Source of the DNA: Anaeromyxobacter sp.
GTDB taxonomy: Bacteria; Myxococcota; Myxococcia; Myxococcales; Anaeromyxobacteraceae
Assembly: GCA_020028115.1 (NCBI GenBank)
Contig: JAHWYA010000090.1
Coordinates: 1 to 6,903, forward strand
DNA length: 6,903 nucleotides
Direction: 5' to 3'
This document shows, in pieces, positions 1 to 4,994 of this stretch. The first letter of the stretch is position 1. Each line of letters begins with the position of its first letter. The notes beneath the pieces were generated by a model, which did not search any database, was not told the DNA's origin, and saw only the letters and a list, made by a program, of their open reading frames with translations. The translations under genes and the position numbers were made by a program.

Positions 1-1
1 G

Positions 2-796
2 CACGGCTCGGGCGCGGGCCTCGAGTTCCTCACCGGCTACGTGATCGAGAAGTCGCTCTCGGTCGACAACATCTTCGTGTTCGTGGTGATCTTCGGGGCC
101 CTCGGGATCCCGGCGCTCTACCAGCACCGCGTGCTGTTCTGGGGCATCCTCACGGCGCTCGTGCTGCGCGGCGCGATGATCTGGGGCGGCGCGGCGCTCC
201 TCCACCGCTTCCACTGGGTGATCTACGTCTTCGGCGGCTTCCTCGTGCTCACCGGGGTGAAGCTGCTCCTCTCGCGCGGGGCGGCGCCGCACCCCGAGCA
301 GAGCGCGCCGTTCCGGCTCCTCACGCGCGTCGTGCCCGGCACGCCGCGCCTCGACGGGCACCGCTTCTTCACGGCGGAGCGCGGGCGGCGGGTCGCGACG
401 CCGCTCTTCTTCGCGCTCGTCCTCATCGAGTTCACCGACGTCATCTTCGCCGTCGACTCGATCCCCGCGATCTTCGCGGTGACGCAGAACCCGTTCGTCG
501 TCTTCACCTCCAACATCTTCGCGATCCTGGGCCTCAGGTCGCTCTACTTCCTCCTCGCCGGCGTGGTCGAGAAGTTCAGGTACCTCAAGCCCTCGCTGGC
601 GGTGGTCCTGCTGTTCGTCGGGGCCAAGATGACGCTCGTCGACGTCGTGCAGATCCACCCCGCGGCCTCGCTCGGGATCGTCCTCGCGATCCTCGGGATC
701 GGGGTCGCCGCGTCGCTCCTGCAAGCGCGGCGCGCGGCGCGGGCAGTGGCCGAGGCGAGCGCAGGGGCCGAGGCGAGCGCAGGGGCAGCCGGATGA
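2..796 (+). CDS. TerC-family integral membrane protein (5' end missing)
   Basis: Seen: the open frame continues to the left edge, and in-frame codons before the GTG at 41 read as the expected TerC lead-in (GLEFLTGYVIEKSLSVDN). That GTG is therefore internal and the true start lies outside the window. 264 residues are visible, with about seven hydrophobic segments (roughly visible residues 20-40, 45-66, 72-90, 135-160, 166-188, 197-216 and 221-241). The TerC signatures SVDN (Asp22) and EFTDVIFAVDSIPA (Asp146, Asp152) supply the acidic membrane residues thought to bind metal. Family knowledge: TerC/Alx/YkoY proteins sit in the inner membrane; several members export Mn2+ or help metallate exported proteins, and the name comes from tellurite-resistance clusters. 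No other ter genes are visible, so a metal-export role is more likely than tellurite resistance. The C-terminal tail is low-complexity, rich in Ala, Gly, Glu and Ser, and made by an 18-base tandem repeat. Family assignment is firm; the substrate is not known. Confidence 0.93.
   Translation, partial: HGSGAGLEFLTGYVIEKSLSVDNIFVFVVIFGALGIPALYQHRVLFWGILTALVLRGAMIWGGAALLHRFHWVIYVFGGFLVLTGVKLLLSRGAAPHPEQSAPFRLLTRVVPGTPRLDGHRFFTAERGRRVATPLFFALVLIEFTDVIFAVDSIPAIFAVTQNPFVVFTSNIFAILGLRSLYFLLAGVVEKFRYLKPSLAVVLLFVGAKMTLVDVVQIHPAASLGIVLAILGIGVAASLLQARRAARAVAEASAGAEASAGAAG
749..784 (+). repeat. 18-bp perfect tandem repeat, two copies, in the TerC tail
   Basis: The unit gccgaggcgagcgcaggg occurs at 749-766 and again, without change, at 767-784. 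It is a multiple of three, so it adds six residues (AEASAG) per copy to the disordered C-terminus without shifting the frame. The second copy runs into the terminator-like hairpin that spans the stop codon. Replication slippage is the likely origin, and copy number may vary between strains. Confidence 0.9.
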
Positions 797-821
797 GGCT
801 GCCCCGGCCCCTCAGGGGGCC
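782..821 (+). terminator. Double hairpin at the end of the TerC gene
   Basis: A perfect 9-bp stem, ggggcagcc (782-790) with ggctgcccc (797-805), has a 6-base loop that contains the TGA stop codon. Directly after it comes a second hairpin, ggcccc (806-811) with ggggcc (816-821), loop 4. No T-tract follows, so this is not a textbook intrinsic terminator. Position at the 3' end of the gene supports a role in termination or mRNA 3'-end protection. A smaller stem follows at 834-848 (cgcggc / gccgcg, loop ttc). Confidence 0.55.
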
Positions 822-876
822 CCCAACGATGAGCGCGGCTTCGCCGCGGGTACGGATCTCGAGCGAGCGGGGGGTG

Positions 877-923
877 TAGGGGGGGCGCGAGCCGCGCGGA
901 GGCGCGGCGAGTGTCCCCCCCTA
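877..923 (-). terminator. Large two-tier hairpin between convergent genes
   Basis: The outer stem is a perfect 9-bp inverted repeat, taggggggg (877-885) with cccccccta (915-923). The inner stem is gccgcgc (891-897) with gcgcggc (902-908), loop 4, joined to the outer one by an asymmetric internal loop. On the minus strand the first three bases of the outer stem are the TAG stop codon of the isochorismatase-family gene. Being palindromic it could act in both directions, separating that gene from the convergent TerC gene. There is no T-run after either arm, so Rho-independent function is inferred from position and stem strength only. Confidence 0.55.
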
Positions 924-1481
924 CTTCAGTAGCGGAGAGACCTTCTTGAACTCGTCGGTCGCGGCGCGGTGGAGGAGGTCGAAGATGGCGGTCTCCGCCG
1001 TCGTCACGACGGCGCCCGCCTCGCGGCAGAGCTCGAGCCCGACCTGCCGGTGCTCCTCGGTCCGCGACGACACGGCGTCGGCGCAGACGTGAACCTCGTA
1101 GCCCATCGCCACGAGGTCGCGCACCGTCTGGAACACGCAGACGTGGGTCTCCATCCCGCAGACCACGATCTGCCGGCGGCCGGTCTTCTCGAGCGCGGCT
1201 GCGAAGGCCGGATCGGCGCCGCAGGAGAAGTGGACCTTCTCGAGCGGCGGCGAGGGGAGCACCTCGCGCACCTCGGGCAGCAGCGGCCCGAGCCCCTTCG
1301 GGTACTGCTCGGTCGCGAGGATCGGCAGCCCGAGCTCCTTCGCGGCACCGGCGAGGGCGCGGGTGTACTTCACGACCCGCGCGAGCGTCTCGGGGGGCAT
1401 GGCCGGGGTGAGGCGCGACTGGATGTCGACGACGAGGACGGCGGTCCTCGCGCGGTCGAGCTTCAGCTTCGGGGTGGGCAT
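921..1481 (-). CDS. Isochorismatase-fold cysteine hydrolase (YcaC/ISOC-like)
   Basis: 186 residues, normal for a stand-alone isochorismatase-like hydrolase. Seen: the fold's catalytic triad is complete, with Asp19 in VLVVDIQ, Lys82 in EKVHFSC and the nucleophile Cys115 in GMETHVCV. The usual cis-peptide motif precedes the cysteine, and ATEQYPKGLG (residues 56-65) is typical of the YcaC/ISOC1-like branch rather than of true isochorismatases or nicotinamidases. Members are cytoplasmic and hydrolyse amide or related bonds, but for this branch the substrate is generally unknown, so none is assigned. The ATG is chosen because a strong GGAGG lies five bases upstream and the motif spacing from it is normal. 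It lies 17 bases downstream of the ThDP-enzyme gene on the same strand, so the two are almost certainly cotranscribed. The stop codon is the first part of a large hairpin. Confidence 0.93.
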   Translation of the reverse strand: MPTPKLKLDRARTAVLVVDIQSRLTPAMPPETLARVVKYTRALAGAAKELGLPILATEQYPKGLGPLLPEVREVLPSPPLEKVHFSCGADPAFAAALEKTGRRQIVVCGMETHVCVFQTVRDLVAMGYEVHVCADAVSSRTEEHRQVGLELCREAGAVVTTAETAIFDLLHRAATDEFKKVSPLLK

Positions 1482-1491
1482 GACTTCCTCC
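1482..1491 (-). promoter_or_regulatory. Ribosome binding site of the isochorismatase-family gene
   Basis: On the minus strand GGAGG (1491-1487) is followed by five bases and then ATG. It fits into the 17-base gap after the ThDP-enzyme stop codon and fixes the start of the downstream gene, whose frame otherwise stays open far upstream. Confidence 0.8.
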
Positions 1492-1498
1492 GTGTGGG

Positions 1499-3100
1499 TC
1501 AGATGGCGTAGCCGGCGGCGCCGCTCGACGCGGCGGCCTCGGGGTCGATCGCGACGTTCACGCAGTAGACGGTGCCCGACGCGAACGCCCGCTCGAGCGC
1601 CGGCACGAGGTCGGCGGGGTCCTCGACGTGCTCGCCCTTGCCGCCGAGGGCCTCGATCACCCGGTCGTAGCGCGTCGGCGCGAGCCGCGTCGCGACCGCG
1701 TGGTCCTCGCCGTAGAGCGCGCGCTGGGGCACGAGGATCTGGCCCCACGCCGCGTCGTTCCCCACGACGACGACCATCGGCAGCTTGAACCGCAGCGCCG
1801 TGTCGTAGTCCATGCCGTTCAGCCCGAACGCGCCGTCCCCCTGGATCACGCAGACGGGGCGCTCGGGCGCGAGCAGCTTCGCCGCGATGGCGAAGGGCGC
1901 GCCGACCCCGAGCGTCCCGAGCGGGCCGGGGTCGAGCCAGCGGCCGGGGCCCGGGACGCGGATCACCTTCGCCGCGACCGCGACGACGTTCCCGCCGTCC
2001 GCGACCCAGGTGACGTCGCCCGCGCGCGCCGCGACGGTGTCGAGGGCCTTCGCGAGCCGGAAGTGGTGGATCGGGCGCTGGTCGCTCTCCTCGTGGACGC
2101 GCTGGCGCTCGCGGCGCGCCGCCTCCTGCTCGCGGAGGCGCCGGGGCCAGCCCGCGTCGACGCTCCCGCGCCAGCCGGCCGCGAGCGCGTCGAGCACCGA
2201 GCGCGAGTCGCCGACGATGCCGACGTCGATGGGCCGGTTCCGCCCGATCTCGGTGGCGTCGACGTCCACCTGCACCACCTTCGCGCCCGCGGCGAAGGTC
2301 GGCTCGGTCCCGTAGCCGAGCCGAAAGTCGAGCGGGGTGCCGACGACGAGCACGACGTCGGCCGCCGCGAGCGCGTCCTTGCGCGCGAGGTCGAAGAAGG
2401 CGGGGTGCTCCCGCGGCAGGCACCCGCGCCCCATCCCGTTCAGGAAGGTGGGGATGCCGGCGCGCGAGGCGAAGCGCTCGAGCGCCGCGATCGCGTCGTC
2501 GCGCCAGATGGACGACCCCGCCATGAGCACCGGCCGCTCTGCGCGGGCGAGCAGCGCGAGCGCCTCCTCGACCTTCACGGGATCGCCCGGCGACCGCGCG
2601 TCGGTGCGGTAGCGCGTCTGCGCGTCCGCGAGCGCCTCGTCGGCGCCGTTCGAGAGGACGTCCCAGGGCAGCTCGAGGAACACCGGCCCGGGCCGGCCGG
2701 CGCGCGCGACCCGGAACGCCTTCGCGAGGAAGGACGGGACGAGGTCCGGCGAGGGCACGCGGTCCGCCCACTTCGTGATGGGCTGGAAGAGCGGGACCTG
2801 CGGCATCTCCTGGAGCGAGCCGCGCCCCTGGTTGAAGGTCGGGGCCGCGCCGCCGAGGAGGACGAGCGGGCTCTGCGCCGCCCAGGCGTTCGCGACGCCG
2901 GCGCCGCGGGTGAGGCGCGCCCACGCGTCCGCCGCGTGGGCGGCGGACTGCTCGTGGCGGGTGTCGACGAGCCGCACGCCCTCGTCGACGCAGCCCGCGT
3001 AGATCGGCGCGACGTGCAGGCCGGACAGCGTGAAGACGGTCCCGACCCCCTCCTTCTTGAGGAGGCGCGCGACCAGGCGTCCGCCGGGGAGCCGTTCCAT
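1499..3100 (-). CDS. ThDP-dependent enzyme, acetolactate synthase / 2-hydroxyacyl-CoA lyase-like
   Basis: 533 residues with the three-domain layout of the family: PYR (about 1-165), central (about 175-320) and PP (about 345-520). Seen: catalytic Glu50 in DTRHEQSAAHAAD; AQSPLVLLGG (75-84); the ThDP/Mg2+ motif beginning GDGAFGLNGM (421-430) and ending at Asn448-Asp449; and WLDPGPLGTLGVG (388-400). These segments resemble HACL/ILVBL-type lyases more than anabolic acetolactate synthases, and no ilvN/ilvH or ilvC lies nearby. The reaction is therefore likely C-C cleavage or ligation of a 2-oxo or 2-hydroxyacyl compound; the substrate is unknown. Oddity: after Val69-Ala70 the sequence passes straight to NAWAAQSP, whereas relatives have about 14-16 more residues here, including the TAGPG(V)TN segment. 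The frame is intact, but this may disable the enzyme. Start: ATG at 3100 is the first after an in-frame stop at 3112-3110; no Shine-Dalgarno is visible. Second gene after ferredoxin 1, gap 43 bases. Confidence 0.88.
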   Translation of the reverse strand: MERLPGGRLVARLLKKEGVGTVFTLSGLHVAPIYAGCVDEGVRLVDTRHEQSAAHAADAWARLTRGAGVANAWAAQSPLVLLGGAAPTFNQGRGSLQEMPQVPLFQPITKWADRVPSPDLVPSFLAKAFRVARAGRPGPVFLELPWDVLSNGADEALADAQTRYRTDARSPGDPVKVEEALALLARAERPVLMAGSSIWRDDAIAALERFASRAGIPTFLNGMGRGCLPREHPAFFDLARKDALAAADVVLVVGTPLDFRLGYGTEPTFAAGAKVVQVDVDATEIGRNRPIDVGIVGDSRSVLDALAAGWRGSVDAGWPRRLREQEAARRERQRVHEESDQRPIHHFRLAKALDTVAARAGDVTWVADGGNVVAVAAKVIRVPGPGRWLDPGPLGTLGVGAPFAIAAKLLAPERPVCVIQGDGAFGLNGMDYDTALRFKLPMVVVVGNDAAWGQILVPQRALYGEDHAVATRLAPTRYDRVIEALGGKGEHVEDPADLVPALERAFASGTVYCVNVAIDPEAAASSGAAGYAI

Positions 3101-3118
3101 GGCCGTATCTTAACGGCC
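3101..3118 (-). promoter_or_regulatory. Hairpin abutting the ThDP-enzyme start codon; possible -10
   Basis: A perfect 6-bp stem (ggccgt 3101-3106 with acggcc 3113-3118, loop 6) ends at the base next to the ATG, where a ribosome binding site would normally be. On the minus strand the loop reads TAAGAT followed by ACG, a -10-like string whose expected start point falls at the ATG, but no matching -35 is visible. It could be a translational hairpin, a leaderless promoter, or chance. Confidence 0.35.
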
Positions 3119-3127
3119 GGTCATCTC

Positions 3128-3141
3128 GGCGACGCGTCGCC
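3128..3141. repeat. 14-bp perfect palindrome between ferredoxin 1 and the ThDP enzyme
   Basis: ggcgacgcgtcgcc is its own reverse complement and begins two bases after the ferredoxin 1 stop codon on the minus strand. It could be a dimeric regulator site or a hairpin that slows transcription between the two genes. The sequence does not decide which, and short GC palindromes do arise by chance in DNA of this composition. Confidence 0.45.
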
Positions 3142-3143
3142 CG

Positions 3144-3446
3144 CTACTTGCGGAACCGCGAGAGGCTCGCCGGGAGGTCGGCGAGGGCCGGGAAGGACTT
3201 GTCCGGGTGGATCCTCGAGAGCTTCCCGTAGTTCTGCGCCTCGTCCTCGGTGCGCGCCGGATCGGGCACGCAGCAGTCCACCGGACACACCGCCGCGCAC
3301 GCCTCGGCGTCGTGGAAGCCCACGCACTCGGTGCAGAGCGCCGGGTCGATCACGTAGATGTCATCGCCCTGCGTGATGGCGCCGTTCGGGCACTCCGGCT
3401 CGCACGCGCCGCAGTTGATGCACTCCTCGGTGATGACGGTGGCCAT
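3144..3446 (-). CDS. 2[4Fe-4S] ferredoxin with C-terminal extension (ferredoxin 1)
   Basis: 100 residues. Seen: first cluster motif Cys9-x2-Cys12-x2-Cys15-x3-Cys19-Pro; second cluster Cys38-x2-Cys41-x8-Cys50-x3-Cys54-Pro, with extra Cys58 and Cys59. The widened x8 spacing in the second motif is the hallmark of Allochromatium/YfhL-type ferredoxins, which are soluble low-potential one-electron carriers. A 40-residue tail (61-100) follows, acidic and then basic, ending in SLSRFRK; the neighbouring paralogue lacks it. Residues 1-60 match that paralogue at about 50 of 60 positions, so the pair arose by duplication. The start at 3446 is preferred over upstream in-frame options because AGGAG stands six bases before it and the ferredoxin fold begins there. 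It lies 43 bases upstream of the ThDP-enzyme gene on the same strand and could be cotranscribed with it. The redox partner is not evident. Confidence 0.95.
   Translation of the reverse strand: MATVITEECINCGACEPECPNGAITQGDDIYVIDPALCTECVGFHDAEACAAVCPVDCCVPDPARTEDEAQNYGKLSRIHPDKSFPALADLPASLSRFRK
3384..3431 (-). repeat. 48-bp near-identical block shared with ferredoxin 2 (3713-3760)
   Basis: These 48 bases match 3713-3760 at 47 positions. The single difference is a synonymous change in an alanine codon. The block encodes the first cluster-binding loop in both ferredoxins. The adjoining 113 bases (3271-3383 against 3600-3712) differ at about 26 positions by hand count, so the near identity is local. 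Confidence 0.85.
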
Positions 3447-3452
3447 GCGGAT

Positions 3453-3457
3453 CTCCT
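3453..3457 (-). promoter_or_regulatory. Ribosome binding site of ferredoxin 1
   Basis: AGGAG on the minus strand, six bases before the ATG at 3446. It decides the start of ferredoxin 1, because the reading frame stays open about 200 bases further upstream. Confidence 0.75.
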
Positions 3458-3527
3458 GTTCGCTTCGCTGCGGGGTGCGTCGGGGGCCGGGCGCTCCCGG
3501 CGCGAGGGTCGAGAGCATACAACGGCG

Positions 3528-3561
3528 AACGCCCCGGCCGTGGTGACACGGGCGGGGCGTT
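3528..3561 (-). terminator. Terminator-like hairpin after ferredoxin 2
   Basis: Arms 3528-3541 and 3548-3561 form a 14-position stem with a single mismatch and a 6-base loop. It starts 25 bases after the ferredoxin 2 stop codon in the direction of transcription. On the minus strand the stem ends in GTT and is followed by a mixed sequence rather than a T-run. It probably terminates or attenuates the ferredoxin 2 transcript, so that ferredoxin 1 depends on read-through or its own promoter. A second small stem (gccggg 3486-3491 with cccggc 3496-3501) lies in the ferredoxin 1 leader. Confidence 0.65.
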
Positions 3562-3586
3562 CCTGTCGAACCGCGGAGGAGTGCGG

Positions 3587-3857
<271 letters not shown>

Positions 3858-3932
3858 CCCCACGCCTGCGATATTGCTCGCGAAATTCGGACTCTTCCGG
3901 TCGAGGAAAGGCGCTTCTCCCCGGAATCCCGC

Positions 3933-3969
3933 AGGCTTTCCGGAGGACCGATGCGGTCCTCGAAAGCCT
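3933..3969 (-). terminator. Hairpin starting at the stop codon of the two-TM protein gene
   Basis: aggctttc (3933-3940) and gaggacc (3943-3949) pair with ggtcctc (3955-3961) and gaaagcct (3962-3969). This makes 15 base pairs with one 2-base bulge (3941-3942) and a 5-base loop. On the minus strand its first base is the last base of the TGA stop codon. It is the strongest stem in the window, but no T-tract follows. Confidence 0.65.
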
Positions 3970-4325
3970 CAGCCGCCGACGTGCCGGCGATCCTCCTCGA
4001 TCTCCGAGGAGATGCGGCCCATCACCGAGAGCGCCGCGCCGGCGAGCCCGGCGCCCGCGGCGACGAGGAGACCGAGCAGGCGGTCGCGGCGGGCGGACGC
4101 GAGCTCGATGGCGAGGGTGCGCCGCCGCTCGAACAGGAGCCGCTGCCGCTCCGCGTGCTCGCCCTGGAGCGTCGCGACGAACGAGGCGCCCGCCGCGTCC
4201 ACGTCCGCGCGCGCCTGGGCGAGGTCGCGGGTCCGGCCGTTCACGCGGAACGTGGCCTGCACCGTGAGGGCGAGGCCCGCCGCCGCCACCGGTCCGCAGA
4301 TTGCGAGGATCTTCGAGCGCGTCAT
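3969..4325 (-). CDS. Small membrane protein with two TM helices around a helical loop; function unknown
   Basis: 118 residues; I do not recognise a family. Seen: basic N-terminus MTRSK, hydrophobic segment at about 6-25, then a charged, Ala/Arg/Glu-rich stretch (30-82) with helix-forming composition and possible coiled coil (ARADVDAAGA, GEHAERQRLLFERRR). A second hydrophobic segment follows at 83-103, then a short acidic/basic tail. By the positive-inside rule both ends are cytoplasmic and the helical loop of about 57 residues is periplasmic. There are no enzyme motifs. The frame stays open far upstream, but that part is antisense to rlmE and tyrS. The ATG at 4325 is chosen because it begins a membrane segment immediately and lies in the intergenic gap. 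No Shine-Dalgarno is visible. Support for being real: a strong hairpin joined to its stop codon, two clear membrane segments, and no competing gene on the other strand. Confidence 0.72.
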   Translation of the reverse strand: MTRSKILAICGPVAAAGLALTVQATFRVNGRTRDLAQARADVDAAGASFVATLQGEHAERQRLLFERRRTLAIELASARRDRLLGLLVAAGAGLAGAALSVMGRISSEIEEDRRHVGG

Positions 4326-4331
4326 GTCGGC

Positions 4332-4360
4332 TTGACGACGGGGAACAGGCGCAGGATACC
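4332..4360 (+). promoter_or_regulatory. Promoter of rlmE-tyrS, predicted leaderless start
   Basis: TTGACG (4332-4337), a 17-base spacer, and GATACC (4355-4360). Counting seven bases from the -10 puts transcription start at 4367 or 4368, and 4368 is the A of the rlmE ATG. No ribosome binding site precedes that ATG, in agreement with a leaderless mRNA. The element lies in the 42-base gap between divergent genes. The opposite strand of its -10 reads TATCCT and might serve the gene for the small membrane protein. Confidence 0.5.
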
Positions 4361-4367
4361 GCACGCC

Positions 4368-4982
4368 ATGGCGAAGCCCTACGACCCGAAGGACTTCTAT
4401 TACCGGAAGGCCAAGAAGGCGGGGCTCCGCGCGCGCTCCGCCTTCAAGATCGACGAGCTCCTGAAGCGGCACCGGCTCCTCGGGAAGGGGCACGCGGTGC
4501 TCGACCTCGGCGCGGCCCCCGGGGGGTTCCTCCAGATCCTCGCCGAGGCCGTCGGGGAGACCGGGGTGGCGGTGGGCGTCGACCTCGAGCCCATCCGCAA
4601 CCTCGGCAAGGCCTGGGTCCGGACCGGGATCGTCGACCTCCTCGCGCCGGACGCCCTCGAGCGGATCCGCGCGCTCCACCCCGGCCGCTTCCACCTCGTC
4701 ACGAGCGACATGGCGCCGAAGACCATCGGCATCAAGATCACGGACGAGCAGCGGTCGCTCGAGCTCGTCCGGATGGCGCTCGGGGTCGCCTCGGAGACGC
4801 TCGAGCGCGGCGGCGCGTTCGTCGCGAAGGTGTTCATGGGCGGCGAGTTCCCCGCGCTGAAGAAGGAGATCGGCGAGCGGTTCGAGTCGGTCCACGTCGC
4901 CCGCCCGCAGGCGACGCGGGAGTCCTCCTACGAGGTGTATGTGGTCGGGAAGGGGTTCCGGCGCGGGGCCGGCCCGAGCTAA
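4368..4982 (+). CDS. rlmE: 23S rRNA 2'-O-methyltransferase RlmE (FtsJ/RrmJ)
   Basis: 204 residues, the usual length for RlmE (about 200). It transfers a methyl group from S-adenosylmethionine to the 2'-OH of U2552 (E. coli numbering) in the A loop of 23S rRNA, acting on the assembled 50S particle. Seen: the K-D-K-E catalytic tetrad at Lys27 (SAFKIDEL), Asp114 (TSDMAP), Lys154 (FVAKVF) and Glu189 (SSYEVYVV); the AdoMet-binding glycine motif LDLGAAPGGF (45-54); and acidic Asp72 at the end of the second strand. The N-terminus DFYYRKAKKAGLRARSAFKI is typical. The frame opens upstream of 4368, but only from this ATG does the family match begin, and a likely promoter ends just before it. First gene of an operon with tyrS, 12 bases downstream. 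The alternative of a general FtsJ-domain RNA methyltransferase is less likely given length and motifs. Confidence 0.95.
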   Translation: MAKPYDPKDFYYRKAKKAGLRARSAFKIDELLKRHRLLGKGHAVLDLGAAPGGFLQILAEAVGETGVAVGVDLEPIRNLGKAWVRTGIVDLLAPDALERIRALHPGRFHLVTSDMAPKTIGIKITDEQRSLELVRMALGVASETLERGGAFVAKVFMGGEFPALKKEIGERFESVHVARPQATRESSYEVYVVGKGFRRGAGPS

Positions 4983-4994
4983 GGTACGCCCCCC

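Noticed and set aside
41..796. Part of a tellurite-resistance (ter) operon
   Set aside because: No TerA, TerB, TerD or TerE-like genes are visible; TerC-family proteins commonly occur alone as metal transporters.
829..879. A 16-codon open frame (ATG to TAG) in the TerC/hydrolase gap
   Set aside because: No ribosome binding site, no recognisable peptide, and it covers hairpin sequence; chance is the simplest explanation.
1499..3100. Annotation as anabolic acetolactate synthase (ilvB/ilvI)
   Set aside because: No regulatory-subunit gene or ilvC nearby, and the WLDPGPLGTLGVG and AQSPLVLLGG segments point to the HACL/ILVBL side of the superfamily.
1628..3376. A plus-strand open frame of 582 codons opposite the ThDP enzyme
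   Set aside because: Arg/Ala/Glu/Asp-rich translation with no domain; a composition-driven shadow of the minus-strand gene.
4326..4367. A riboswitch or T-box leader in front of rlmE-tyrS
   Set aside because: The gap is only 42 bases and the predicted start site is at the ATG; there is no room for such a structure.
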